Shown here: positions 44,653 through 54,116 of the stretch, piece after piece
Numbering within the stretch: the stretch's first letter is position 1
Layout: each line of letters begins with the position of its first letter
Origin: an uncultured Isosphaeraceae bacterium
GTDB taxonomy: Bacteria; Planctomycetota; Planctomycetia; Isosphaerales; Isosphaeraceae
DNA: 64,000 nt
NCBI GenBank assembly: GCA_945957605.1
Contig: CAMFLR010000005.1
Location: 434,001 to 498,000, forward strand
Reading direction: 5' to 3'
Program-made: the position numbers and the translations under genes
Notes under the pieces: generated by a model
Databases searched by the model: none
Told to the model about the DNA's origin: nothing
The model's input: only the letters and a program-made list of their open reading frames with translations

Positions 44653-46122
44653 TTAGGAGATAAGTTCCTTGATCACCCGGGCAGGCTCGACACCGGTGAG
44701 GCGGGCGTCGAGCCCCTGGTAGCGGAAGTTGAACCGCATGTGATCGAAGCCGAGGAGTTGGAGCACCGTTGCGTGGAAGTCGCGAATGTGGACGGGATCT
44801 TTGACGATGTTGTACGAGAACTCGTCAGTCTCGCCGTGAACGACGCCCCCCTTGGCACCGCCGCCGGCCATCCACATTGTGAAGCAGCGCGGGTGGTGGT
44901 CGCGCCCGTAGTTTTCCTTCGTCAGGCCACCCTGCGAGTAAATCGTCCGGCCGAACTCACCGCCCCAGATGACGAGCGTGTCTTCAAACATCCCCTTGCG
45001 CTTGAGGTCCTGAATAAGGCCCCAGCACGGCTGGTCGACGTCGCGGCACTGGTCTGGCATACGGCCGGTGAGGTTGCCGTGGTGATCCCAGTTGTTGTGG
45101 TAGATCTGTACGAACCGCACACCACGTTCGACGAGCCGACGCGCCAGCAGTGCAGAGTGGGCGAAGCTCCCCGGCTTTTCTTTGGCGTCTTTACCGTAGA
45201 GGTCGAATGTCGATTGCGGTTCCTTGGAGATATCGGTCAGCTCGGGAACGCTCGACTGCATCCGGTAAGCGAGCTCGAACTGCTGGATGCGTGTATGCGT
45301 TTCGGGATCACCGACACGCTTGAACGTCATCTCGTTGAGTTGCTTGAGGCCGTCGAGTGTCCGACGGCGGACTTCAGGCGTAACGCCGTCGGGGTTATTG
45401 ATATACAGGATCGGGTCGGCACCGGCGCGGAAGGAAACTCCCGCGTGTTCACCGGGGAGGAATCCTGAGCTCCAGAGCCGCGCTGAGATCGCCTGCACCT
45501 GTTCGGTGTTCGACGGCTTGGCAACGAGCACGACGAACGTGGGGAGGTTGTCGTTCATCGAGCCAAGGCCGTACGACGCCCACGACCCCAGGCACGGGCG
45601 ACCCGTGACCATGTTGCCGGTTTGCATGTACGAGATGGCCGGCTCGTGGTTGATCGCCTCGGTATTCATGCTGCGAATGAAGCACACGTCGTCAACCATC
45701 TTTTGCATGTAGGGCAGCATTTCGCTGACCCACATGCCCGACTTGCCGTACTGCTTGAATTTGTACTTCGAAGGCGCGATCGGGAACCGCTTCTGGCCCG
45801 AGGTCATCGTCGTGAGCCGCTGACCCATGCGGACCGATTCGGGTAGATCCTTGTCGTACCACTCGCCCATCTTGGGCTTGTAGTCGTAAAGATCGAGTTG
45901 CGAAGGCCCGCCCACCATATGCAGGTAAATCACCCGCTTCGCCTTGGGAGCGAAGTGCAGCAGCTTGGGGTCGACAGCCGCGTCGGCCTGACCCGCGAAA
46001 GCACCACCTGCGAGTGACGCGAGCGCCGCGCCACCAAGGACGTTCGCGCCTCGGGCGAAGAACTGGCGGCGGGTTTCGTTGCGGATATAGTCGCCGAGCA
46101 AATTCTTTTCGAACGGATTCAT
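44653..46122 (-). CDS. DUF1501 protein
   Basis: A 489-residue exported protein. ATG 46122 starts a Tat-like leader (RNETRRQFFARGANVLGGAALASLAGGAFA is its span, about residues 15-44); the longer frame runs through a repeat element and is rejected. DUF1501 landmarks: KRVIYLHMVGGPSQLDLYDYKP, CLGSWASYGLGSMNDNLPTF, RRLVERGVRFVQIYHNNWDHHG, LVIWGGEFGRTIYSQGG and HHPRCFTMWMAGGGAKGG. It is downstream of the PSD1 gene (259-bp gap with a hairpin repeat) and ends at a strong terminator. Activity is unknown; the fold is of the sulfatase/phosphatase superfamily. Confidence 0.93.
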   Translation of the reverse strand: MNPFEKNLLGDYIRNETRRQFFARGANVLGGAALASLAGGAFAGQADAAVDPKLLHFAPKAKRVIYLHMVGGPSQLDLYDYKPKMGEWYDKDLPESVRMGQRLTTMTSGQKRFPIAPSKYKFKQYGKSGMWVSEMLPYMQKMVDDVCFIRSMNTEAINHEPAISYMQTGNMVTGRPCLGSWASYGLGSMNDNLPTFVVLVAKPSNTEQVQAISARLWSSGFLPGEHAGVSFRAGADPILYINNPDGVTPEVRRRTLDGLKQLNEMTFKRVGDPETHTRIQQFELAYRMQSSVPELTDISKEPQSTFDLYGKDAKEKPGSFAHSALLARRLVERGVRFVQIYHNNWDHHGNLTGRMPDQCRDVDQPCWGLIQDLKRKGMFEDTLVIWGGEFGRTIYSQGGLTKENYGRDHHPRCFTMWMAGGGAKGGVVHGETDEFSYNIVKDPVHIRDFHATVLQLLGFDHMRFNFRYQGLDARLTGVEPARVIKELIS

Positions 46123-46228
46123 GGAAAGAGCCTCGGGTCGTTGTGTGCGAAGGAGTGAAGACCGCAGATGGCCGTCAATGTTTATATCGTGAAGAATTAC
46201 ACACCTGTTTTGGGGTACAACGAGTGAT

Positions 46229-46346
46229 GGGTGGCCGGGACAACTCGGTTGTCCCGGTCGCGAAGCGACAAGAGGAAATCGCAGTCTCGTTCGCGTTACC
46301 CTCTTGTGGCTGCGCCAACCTGGACAACAAGTTGTCAAGGCCACCC
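46229..46346. repeat. Composite inverted-repeat element between PSD1 and DUF1501 genes
   Basis: GGGTGGCC at 46229-46236 and its complement at 46339-46346 bound a 118-bp element. Inside are a perfect 10-bp hairpin (CCGGGACAAC 46235-46244, complement 46248-46257, 3-nt loop), a one-mismatch hairpin at 46319-46340, and a central inverted pair around ACAAGAGG. The right half resembles 1244-1276 near the other end of the window. The layout, outer repeat plus two hairpins, mirrors the element at 351-431. Confidence 0.75.
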
Positions 46347-46381
46347 AAGCAATAAGTCGCGTTGTTCCAACCGCACAACCT

Positions 46382-49300
46382 CTATTTGTTGAGAACCTCG
46401 TCGAGGTTCATGAGCTCGTTTGTCAGCATCGTCCAGGCGGCGAGGGTTGGCTCGTCCAGCTTGGCGTCGTGCTTGTAGTCGCCTACAGCGAGCAGTTTCT
46501 TGGCGTCGCCTGCGTGCGCCTTGTAGTGCTTGAGCAGGTCGTCGAACGACGCTTTGACGACGGTGACTTCCTCAGGACGGAACGACCGTGAAATCAGGCG
46601 CTGTGCGATGAAATCGATCTTTGAATCTGTCGAGTCGCCGCCGCTCTTGAGCGTCTTCTCGGCGAGGACGCGGGCCGCTTCGACGAACTGCGTGTCGTTG
46701 AGCGTGACGAGCGCCTGCAGCGGCGTGTTCGTCCGTTCGCGACGCAATGTGCAAAGCTCACGGGCGGGGGCGTTGAAAATATCCATCGAGGCCGGTGGCG
46801 CGGCACGCTTCCAGAACGTGTACATACTGCGACGATAGAGGCCTTCGCCCTGGTCGCGCTTGTAGTCGCGAGTGTTGCTGCCGATCATGGCGACCGCTTC
46901 CCAGACGCCATCGGGCTGATAAGGCCGAACGCTGGGACCGCCGAGTTTTTCGACAAGCAGACCGCTGGTCGCGAGGGCATAGTCGCGCACCATTTCGGCG
47001 TCCATCCGGAAGCGTGCGGCGCGGGACAGCAGGCGATTGCTCGGGTCTTTTTCGACCTTGTCGGGCGTGACGGTTTCGGCCTGGCGGTAGGTCGCCGACA
47101 TCAGCAGCATCTTGTAGAACTTCTTCATATCCCAGCCGCCGTCGCGGAATTCGAGGGCGAGCCAGTCGAGCAGTTCGGGATGGCTGGGAAGTTCGCCGGC
47201 AGCGCCGAAGTCGGCCGAGGTGCGGACGATCGCCGTGCCGAAGATTTCTTGCCACATTCGGTTCGCCGCCACGCGGGCCGTGAGCGGGTGCTCGGGGAGG
47301 AACAGCCATTTCGCCAGGCCGAGCCGATTGCGCGGGAAGTCCGACGGCATGGCCGGAAGAACGTCGGGCGTGTCGGGCTTTACCTGGTCGCGACGCTTGT
47401 CGTAATCGCCGCGGAAAAGGACGAACGCCATCGCCGGCTCGGTCCGCTCGTTCATGACGAGTCCGATCGTACCGCGCGACTTGATCGCCGCTTCTTCCGA
47501 TTCCACCGTGGCAAGCTTGGCGCGAATTGCCTTGGCCTGGGCATCGAAGTGATCGACCCACCAGTTGAAGACGGTATCAACATCGGCGGCGACACGCTTA
47601 TCAGCCGGCTTTTCGATCAGGCTGAGGGCGAGAGTCGAGCCGGCGAGCATGCTGACTTCTTCAGACGGCAGCAGTCGCGAATAGGTGCGAACGTCGTGAA
47701 TCAACACACCATCGGCTGTGCGGGAAGTGCTGCTGTGACGTTCGCCGATTTTGAGCGGCACGGTTGTCCGCATGGTCTGCGACAGGGTGTCGGCTTGTGG
47801 TGTCGCAGGTTGTAGCTTGCCGTCAAAATAGATCTTCACGCCGCCAAATTTCGACGAGCCGTCATAAGTGACGAAAACGTGCGTCCACTTGGCGTGGGGG
47901 ATTTCTGTGGTGGTGACGGCCTTCACGGCATTCTCGGGCCACTTGTTGATGAAGTGGGCACCGATCTTGCCACCCTCCATATAGAGGTCCCAGCCACGAA
48001 AATCGTGCTGGTCGTCCATCCGGGCGATCACGCTGCCGCCGGTGTTTCGCTTGACTGGCTTGATCCAGCAACCGTACGAGAACTTCTGGTCGCGCTCGAA
48101 GTCGCCGACGTCGGCCATTTCCAGAATCGGGCCGTTGCCACGCTTGGGGCTACCAGCTTCGAAAGCGTCGATCGTTGCGTGGAACTTCTGCTCTTTCGCG
48201 GGAGCGAGTGCCTTGAGCGACTGTGCGTTTGAGCCCGCGAGGAATTTGTCGAAATCGGCTCGCGAAGCTTTCTTGCGCGTGTCGAGGTCGCGGCGGAAAG
48301 TATCAAGCTCGGCTGAGAGTGCGGCCCAGCGTCCGCGGTCGGACGTTGCGGGGACGAACATCTTGGGCGGGGTGTCGCTGATGTTGCCGTCCATCGCGGC
48401 TTGGGTTGTGTTGTTGAAGAACGCGGCGAGCTCGTAAAACTCGCGCTGGGTGATCGGGTCGAACTTGTGGTCGTGGCAGACCATGCAGTTCGCGCCGAGC
48501 GCCATGAAAACGGCCGAGGTGGTCTCGGTGCGATCGCGGGTGTAGAGAACCGAGTATTCCTCGGCGATCGCTCCACCTTCGTTCGTGGTGATATTGCAGC
48601 GGTTGAAGCCCGAGGCCACCTGCTGCTCGATCGTCTTGTTGGGGATCAAGTCGCCGGCCAGTTGTTCGATGGAAAACTGGTCGTACGGCATGTTCTTGTT
48701 GTATGCATTGATCACCCAATCGCGATACGACCACATTTCGCGGAAGTTATCGAAGTGGATACCGTGCGTGTCGGCATAACGTGCGGCGTCGAGCCAGTAA
48801 CGTCCGCGGTGTTCGCCCCAGCGCGGTGAGGCGAGATACTTGTCGACCAGCTTTTCGTACGCGTTGGGCGACTTGTCATTAATGAACGCGGCGACATCGG
48901 CCGGTTCGGGCGGAAGGCCGGTGAGATCAAGCGCGACGCGGCGGGCGAGCGTGTGGCGATCGGCCTCGGCCGCGGGCTTCAGCCCTGCTTTTTCGATCTG
49001 CGCGAGAATGAAGAGGTCGAGGGGACTCTTGGCCCAGGAAGCATCTTTGACGCTCGGAGCCGGGAACCGCTTGGGCGGAATGTAAGCCCAGTGCGGCTGG
49101 TATTCGGCGCCTTCGGAGATCCAACGCTTGAGCAGATCTTTTTGTTCTTTTGTGAGCTTCTTTTTCGACTTGGGAGGTGGCATCACCTGATCGCGGTCGG
49201 TTGTTTCGATCCGCGCGATCATCTCGCTGGCGCCGGGATTATTCGGAATGATGGCTTCGAGCTCGAGGGCATTGTCGCGCTTGTCGAAGCGAAGATTCGC

Positions 49301-49501
49301 CTTGCGGCTGGCCGAGTCGGGGCCGTGGCAGCTCAGGCAGTTTTCCGCGAGGATCGGCCGGATATCTCGATTGAACTCGATCTTGGTCGTCGAAGGCGCG
49401 GGCGCAGCAGCGTTGGCGATCGAGGTGCTAAGACCGAGAATCAGGCCGAGCGACCCGACCAGGCCGAGTTTGCAAAATCGCGTTGAACAAGAACCGCTCA
49501 T
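46382..49501 (-). CDS. PSD1-type cytochrome with LamG-like insert (PSCyt1, DUF1549, DUF1553)
   Basis: A 1039-residue exported protein with a signal peptide ending near SIANAAA. The cytochrome domain has CLSCHG (C55, C58, H59), the family's usual MPPPKS and a K-rich stretch. DUF1549 follows (LPPEPADVAAFIND, GEHRGRYWLDAARYADTHG, NCMVCHDHKFDP with a second CxxCH). A concanavalin/LamG-like module is inserted at about 470-620 (FSYGCWIKPV, WTHVFVTYDGSSKFGGVKIYFDG, LIHDVRTYSRLL), then DUF1553 to the end. Such inserts bind carbohydrate in other proteins. The ATG overlaps the stop of the GntR gene (ATGA at 49498-49501), so its translation is coupled to the regulator. Confidence 0.93.
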   Translation of the reverse strand: MSGSCSTRFCKLGLVGSLGLILGLSTSIANAAAPAPSTTKIEFNRDIRPILAENCLSCHGPDSASRKANLRFDKRDNALELEAIIPNNPGASEMIARIETTDRDQVMPPPKSKKKLTKEQKDLLKRWISEGAEYQPHWAYIPPKRFPAPSVKDASWAKSPLDLFILAQIEKAGLKPAAEADRHTLARRVALDLTGLPPEPADVAAFINDKSPNAYEKLVDKYLASPRWGEHRGRYWLDAARYADTHGIHFDNFREMWSYRDWVINAYNKNMPYDQFSIEQLAGDLIPNKTIEQQVASGFNRCNITTNEGGAIAEEYSVLYTRDRTETTSAVFMALGANCMVCHDHKFDPITQREFYELAAFFNNTTQAAMDGNISDTPPKMFVPATSDRGRWAALSAELDTFRRDLDTRKKASRADFDKFLAGSNAQSLKALAPAKEQKFHATIDAFEAGSPKRGNGPILEMADVGDFERDQKFSYGCWIKPVKRNTGGSVIARMDDQHDFRGWDLYMEGGKIGAHFINKWPENAVKAVTTTEIPHAKWTHVFVTYDGSSKFGGVKIYFDGKLQPATPQADTLSQTMRTTVPLKIGERHSSTSRTADGVLIHDVRTYSRLLPSEEVSMLAGSTLALSLIEKPADKRVAADVDTVFNWWVDHFDAQAKAIRAKLATVESEEAAIKSRGTIGLVMNERTEPAMAFVLFRGDYDKRRDQVKPDTPDVLPAMPSDFPRNRLGLAKWLFLPEHPLTARVAANRMWQEIFGTAIVRTSADFGAAGELPSHPELLDWLALEFRDGGWDMKKFYKMLLMSATYRQAETVTPDKVEKDPSNRLLSRAARFRMDAEMVRDYALATSGLLVEKLGGPSVRPYQPDGVWEAVAMIGSNTRDYKRDQGEGLYRRSMYTFWKRAAPPASMDIFNAPARELCTLRRERTNTPLQALVTLNDTQFVEAARVLAEKTLKSGGDSTDSKIDFIAQRLISRSFRPEEVTVVKASFDDLLKHYKAHAGDAKKLLAVGDYKHDAKLDEPTLAAWTMLTNELMNLDEVLNK

Positions 49502-50346
49502 GCGGAGGTTCTCCCAGGAAGAGGGCCGCGAGACCGTGGTGCTTGGGGGGAATTCGCGGGGGAAGGCATGGAACGGGACCAGTACTTGCGTCCCGAGAGA
49601 ATGTGTTTCGACATGGCGACGGCCGACCCCTTGCGGTCGTTCGCAATCAACGACTCGACAATCGCGAGGTGTTGGTCGGCTTCTTCCTTGAGGCGATGGA
49701 AGTCGTTATGGCTCTTGTCGTGCTCCCACGAAAGGTCGCGGAAGGCACGAAAGAGCATTTTCAGCCGACCAAGTTCCTTGGCGAGAAATGCGTTACCGCA
49801 CGACGCAGCGATCACGTCGTGAAGTCGACTGTCGATTGCACGTGCCTCATCAATATAGCGCGACGACAGAATGTCGTGCGCCTCGATGAGACGTACAAGA
49901 TCGGCTCTGAGTTCGCCGAGCACGGTTTCGTTGATCCGTCCGCAAGCGCCTCGAACTGCTTCGCATTCCAGAGCGCGACGAACGTGACAAATCTCGCGAA
50001 CCTCTTCAGGCGTAACCTTGCGAACGACCGCCCCGCGGTTGGGGAGAAGGTCGATCACACCAATCCCGGCGAGGGCGATCAGCGCCTCGCGAATGGGGGT
50101 ATGGCTCACGCCGAAGCGATCGGCCAGTGTACGAGTCACAAGGTGCTGACCCGAACGAAGCCGGCCGTGAAAGATGTCTTTGAGCAAACCCTCGACAATC
50201 GCCCCCCGGCGCTGACCGTGGTCGACATCGATCGGCCCGTCGCCAGGTCGCGACGCGACGAACGAATCCGGGACATCGCTCGGAGCGGAGTCGGCAGGGA
50301 GTGACACAGCGTAAGAATCCGGGTCGGTTGACAAGGTGGGATTCAA
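49498..50346 (-). CDS. GntR-family (FCD subfamily) regulator of the PSD1/DUF1501 operon
   Basis: A regulator of up to 282 residues. The winged helix lies at about 45-110 (QHLVTRTLADRFGVSHTPIREALIAL region, then IDLLPNRGAVV), followed by an all-helical FCD ligand domain (about 125-250) with D and H residues suited to a metal or small acid (IDSRLHDVIAASCGNAFL; HLAIVESLIAND). No ATG exists before the DNA-binding domain: the longest start is TTG 50346, and GTG 50307 is an alternative; I could not decide by ribosome site. FCD regulators usually respond to sugar acids or other small carboxylates. Its stop overlaps the start of the PSD1 gene, which makes it the probable controller of that operon and gives a hint to the substrate class. 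Confidence 0.9.
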   Translation of the reverse strand: MNPTLSTDPDSYAVSLPADSAPSDVPDSFVASRPGDGPIDVDHGQRRGAIVEGLLKDIFHGRLRSGQHLVTRTLADRFGVSHTPIREALIALAGIGVIDLLPNRGAVVRKVTPEEVREICHVRRALECEAVRGACGRINETVLGELRADLVRLIEAHDILSSRYIDEARAIDSRLHDVIAASCGNAFLAKELGRLKMLFRAFRDLSWEHDKSHNDFHRLKEEADQHLAIVESLIANDRKGSAVAMSKHILSGRKYWSRSMPSPANSPQAPRSRGPLPGRTSA

Positions 50347-50424
50347 TCACAAACGAAGGCAGGTCGCCGAAGTGGGTTGCTTCGACTATTCTAAGGGTAG
50401 CGAAGATGAAGGCCGTTTGCAAGT

Positions 50425-50460
50425 GATTCTGTAGAATCGCGATTTGGGTTCTGTAGAATC
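50425..50460. promoter_or_regulatory. Paired operator-like palindromes upstream of the GntR gene
   Basis: GATTCTGTAGAATC (50425-50438) is a 6+2+6 perfect palindrome and GGTTCTGTAGAATC (50447-50460) is a second copy with one changed base. Their centres are 22 bp apart, two helical turns, so two dimers could bind the same face. They lie just upstream of TTGCAA (50422-50417 on the minus strand), a possible -35 box with TACCCT 17 nt further. Confidence 0.7.
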
Positions 50461-50576
50461 TTTCTTGGATGAGAGAATCGCATCGGTTTTTGAGATCGCT
50501 TGAATCAGACGGGTCTGCTGAAAGCTATCGTCTTTGGGTCGTCGTGAACTTCCGTCCATACACAGAGTTTTAGAAA

Positions 50577-51125
50577 ATGCCGCCGAGTCGAATCGACATA
50601 TTTATTTTGGGGGTACTTTCTGGCGTTCTCTCTTGCATGTTGTTCGTTGTCCTACCAATCCCAGGTCCCGGGATTGTCTTTGGCTTGATGGTTGTCTGGC
50701 CGTATTGTGCAAGAGCGAAAATTTCAGGTCTACGAACCGCATTCTCGATATTTTTCAGCCCGGTGGCCTACTGCGTCGCCGTGATGTTCTTTATGGACCG
50801 ATCTCCCTGGGGATTCGGTCTGGTCAGCGGTGGAATGGGAGCGGCCATTACATTTCTTCCTGTGTTTATGGGACGGACGCTCGACGACTTGCAACGGTTC
50901 GCGTCGCTCGTTATCACCGGGGCAACCGCCGCCATGGTGGCTTGGGCGATTATCATCGGCATTCAGAATTTGCATCTTGGATCGATGGAGTTCATGTCGA
51001 CAATTGTCGTGTCGATCATGTTGTGGCAGGTTGCGATATCGCTTGTATTGGCCTGCTCGCTCTCTGACGCGACCGCCGCCGATTCTGAAGAGTGCGCCCA
51101 ATCGTCCAATACTTCGCGACAGTAA
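50577..51125 (+). CDS. Small multi-pass membrane protein of unknown function
   Basis: A 182-residue hydrophobic protein with about five membrane segments and a short polar C-terminal tail. Gly/Pro-rich turns such as LPIPGPGIVFGL and DRSPWGFGLVSGGMGAA separate the segments. No family is recognised. The gene is divergent from gntR, with the paired palindromes between them, so the regulator might also affect it. Its stop codon is directly followed by the stop of the convergent gene at 51126, with no base between. Confidence 0.6.
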   Translation: MPPSRIDIFILGVLSGVLSCMLFVVLPIPGPGIVFGLMVVWPYCARAKISGLRTAFSIFFSPVAYCVAVMFFMDRSPWGFGLVSGGMGAAITFLPVFMGRTLDDLQRFASLVITGATAAMVAWAIIIGIQNLHLGSMEFMSTIVVSIMLWQVAISLVLACSLSDATAADSEECAQSSNTSRQ

Positions 51126-54116
51126 TCATCGCTTCTTTTGCAGCTCTTTCCGCATTTGCGTAAGAGCTTCGGGCCTGATCGCCGGTGCGGTTGTCTTGAT
51201 CATATTCAGTAGATGGTCAATCCCATCTGGCGAACCTGGGAACCCGATGTTGGTCATGCCTTCGCCGGCTTCCTCGAGCATCGTGGCATTTGACGTGATC
51301 AATGGCTTCCCGTCCGCATCGACGATGACATACCAAGGAATGCCGCCAGACACGTCTTCCTTCTTGACTCGTTTGAGCACTTGATCTGAGTGTGCGTCTC
51401 GGGCTACGTCTAGCTTCACAAATACAAAGTGCTTCTCAAGCTCGGCATTGTGCGCCGCCAGAAATCGACCCAGCAACCGACACGGGCCGCACCACGACGC
51501 CGACATGATCAAGAACACGCGCTTGTTCTCGGCCTTCGCCTTGGCCAGTCCCTCGGCGACCATTTTTTCGGCGTCGCGCGTCGGCAGTTTATGCTTGAGC
51601 ATGAACGCGGTGAGCGCCGAAGCGTCGAGATTCCCCTTGGCATCAAGCTTCAGAGCGAACGATCCAACGGGTTTGCCGTCGTCATTGAGCACGGTCAAGC
51701 TTTCGACGAGGGGAAGATTTAGGGCCGCCGCCCGTGTTTTCACATCAGGCAGCGTTTTATCGAGTGTTACGAGCTCAAAATCGTAGCGGTAATTGCCCGG
51801 CGTCGCTTTTCCTCTCTCCGATTCTTCCTCGAAGAGCCGGAAAAGTTCGACAAAGACGGGATCTTTGGAATTGCCTAGGAGAACGAGGGGACGCGTGTAG
51901 TCGCGTTTGGATTCGATCAGGGCGTAGTCGATTTTCTCACGCGGAGATTTCTCTTGCCGCGCTTCAAAGGCGTCGTTCGCGCGAGTAGCGGGTGTTGGCG
52001 GAACGTAAGGCTTCTCGGGCTTGGGCGGCGAAAGGTCGACAATCACGTCGCCAAGTGAGAGTGTGGTTGCCTCGGTCGGTCGGAACAAAGGCCGTACTTT
52101 GATGTCGCGCGAATGGCTCGAATCGTACGCATCGATTTGATAGATCTGGCCGACCACCAGGCCATTCAGCCGGAATGTGCCGTCTTTGTTGGTGGTGAGT
52201 CGTTGCCCAAAGTGGAGGCCGGACGGTCCATTTCTTGATTCGGAGTAACGAACCCTAATTCCGAATCCAATCTCTTGTTCCGCGATCGGCTTGCCGTCGG
52301 GGTCGACCAAACGTCCAGTGGCTGATGCTGTTGGCTTGGCAACGATGCGGGCTTCGGTGGCATCGGCGTCGATCAAAGCGACTGCGCCCGAGGACCGATC
52401 GGCCGTAAACGCCCCAAGCACTAATTGCTCAAGATAGCGACGAGTTCGGATCGTCCCTTGTTCGCCGGATTTGATTGGAAGAAAAGAGGCGCTCGGGGCT
52501 TTATACCTTCCCTCGACGATTGCGTTCGGAATTGGCTTGCCAGAAATATCAACGACCGTTGCCTGGAACGGTCCCACCATCGCGCGCGGCAGTGCGAAGT
52601 CGTGAACGAGTTCGCGAGGCGGATTGGCGGCGGGGATGGTCAGCTTGATTGGTGCTGTCCGAGTGGGACTTTGAATTGACAGTTGATAATCGCCAGGGGC
52701 AAGCACGAACGAATACTGGCCGTCCTTGCTAACACGCTTGGCAAGTCTCAAGTTCAGGGTTCGAGAACCACGAGAATTTGGGCTTTTCAAGTCATCGGGA
52801 ATACTTCCTTTATCTATATCGGCCGAGGCAGACACATCGGTTGCGGGCTTCTTGTCCTTGCCAATGGTTACAGTGCCTCGCACGACGGTTCCGGGTGTCA
52901 GAACCAAATTGGCATCAGTCACCGGCTTGCCTGTACGAAGAATCACGGTCGATTGATGGAGAGCGGCGAGAGTCTCTTTGACTGCCGCGATGATGTACGC
53001 CTCATTGGCTTGCGCTTTGAATTTATAGCGTCCGTCGGCGTCGGTTCGTGTCATGCCGCGGAAGCCGTTCATTTCAGATCCACGACCTGAAGCTGTGACT
53101 TCGGCATCGACGGCAGGCTTTCCGTCGATGGTCGTGACACGCCCGGATAGTTCGACGTAAGGCAAAAACGTCACTGTCATCTCATCGGCAGGTTTACCGC
53201 TGAGTGTGGGCACGGAGACGAAGTGCCCAGGAATGTAGACTTCGGGTTCGTTGGAAGCAATTTGATAGCGTGATGGATTTTTCGCATCCTTGTCGACTGG
53301 TAGCCAGTCGATGACAGCAACGCCATTCGCGTCGCTTGTCGGGAATGCGTCGGAGATGCCTCTAAGTTCGCTCTCTCGCCCGGCTTTTGCCACCGACGAT
53401 GGCCCCAGTTTCACGCCCGCGATCGGTCTTCCGTGCTGGTCGAGAGTCTTGATCCGCAGTGGCGGGCGGGCGCCATCGAGCGTCAAAGTGATGCGGGTGG
53501 GCAGCGGGAGCAATGGGTCGAGCGAATTCCGTCTGCGCTCAGCCTGAGCGTAGTCGAAACCCACCTTTGACTTGAGCGCGTAGAACTTCCAATCCTTGCT
53601 ATCGGCCGGCACCTCGACGGTCCACCGGCCACTGGCATCGGTCTGGCCGCGGGTGAATTCGCAAAAACCCGACAGCAAATGCACTTCGGCATGTGCGACC
53701 GGCTTTCCGCCGTCGTCGACAACCGCGACTTCAACCCGATGAGCCGGTTTGAGAACGATCTTGATCGGTTTGACGTCGCCATCTAACGGCGTAATGGCAA
53801 ACTCACCGAGATCCCCATTCGCGCCGCGCGCAAAGAGATTCGCCAGCAAGAATCCGGTGCGCATTCGCCCAACCGAAAAACGACAGACTCCATTCGCGTC
53901 GGTTTTTGTCGTGACGTTTTCTAAAACGTTTCGGGCAATGACTTCAGCGTCCGAGACGGGTTTTCCCGAACCGTCGACGACCGTGGCCTCCAACATCACG
54001 CGATTCGGATCGGAATTAGCCGCGAGACTTTGTGACTCCGCCGCGAGCGTTATCCCAATCGCGAAACAACCCGCGAACGCCAAACACCGAGGAGTAAGAC
54101 GGTTGTGTGTCGACAT
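51126..54116 (-). CDS. Secreted multi-module protein with C-terminal thioredoxin domain
   Basis: A 996-residue exported protein (signal LAFAGCFAIGITLAAESQSLA). Most of it consists of repeated carboxypeptidase-regulatory-like (CarboxypepD_reg/transthyretin-type) beta domains, each with the pattern V-x-D-x-x-GKP-(V/I)-x-x-A-x-V ... T-D-x-x-G-x-(Y/F). Examples start near residues 40, 125, 330, 545 and 605. After a linker around residue 700, a thioredoxin-like domain carries SASWCGPCRLLGRFL (C876, C879) and ends in a cis-Pro segment (GGIPWYVIVDADG). A periplasmic thiol oxidoreductase displayed on a long beta stalk fits the layout. The gene is monocistronic as far as can be seen. Confidence 0.85.
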   Translation of the reverse strand: MSTHNRLTPRCLAFAGCFAIGITLAAESQSLAANSDPNRVMLEATVVDGSGKPVSDAEVIARNVLENVTTKTDANGVCRFSVGRMRTGFLLANLFARGANGDLGEFAITPLDGDVKPIKIVLKPAHRVEVAVVDDGGKPVAHAEVHLLSGFCEFTRGQTDASGRWTVEVPADSKDWKFYALKSKVGFDYAQAERRRNSLDPLLPLPTRITLTLDGARPPLRIKTLDQHGRPIAGVKLGPSSVAKAGRESELRGISDAFPTSDANGVAVIDWLPVDKDAKNPSRYQIASNEPEVYIPGHFVSVPTLSGKPADEMTVTFLPYVELSGRVTTIDGKPAVDAEVTASGRGSEMNGFRGMTRTDADGRYKFKAQANEAYIIAAVKETLAALHQSTVILRTGKPVTDANLVLTPGTVVRGTVTIGKDKKPATDVSASADIDKGSIPDDLKSPNSRGSRTLNLRLAKRVSKDGQYSFVLAPGDYQLSIQSPTRTAPIKLTIPAANPPRELVHDFALPRAMVGPFQATVVDISGKPIPNAIVEGRYKAPSASFLPIKSGEQGTIRTRRYLEQLVLGAFTADRSSGAVALIDADATEARIVAKPTASATGRLVDPDGKPIAEQEIGFGIRVRYSESRNGPSGLHFGQRLTTNKDGTFRLNGLVVGQIYQIDAYDSSHSRDIKVRPLFRPTEATTLSLGDVIVDLSPPKPEKPYVPPTPATRANDAFEARQEKSPREKIDYALIESKRDYTRPLVLLGNSKDPVFVELFRLFEEESERGKATPGNYRYDFELVTLDKTLPDVKTRAAALNLPLVESLTVLNDDGKPVGSFALKLDAKGNLDASALTAFMLKHKLPTRDAEKMVAEGLAKAKAENKRVFLIMSASWCGPCRLLGRFLAAHNAELEKHFVFVKLDVARDAHSDQVLKRVKKEDVSGGIPWYVIVDADGKPLITSNATMLEEAGEGMTNIGFPGSPDGIDHLLNMIKTTAPAIRPEALTQMRKELQKKR

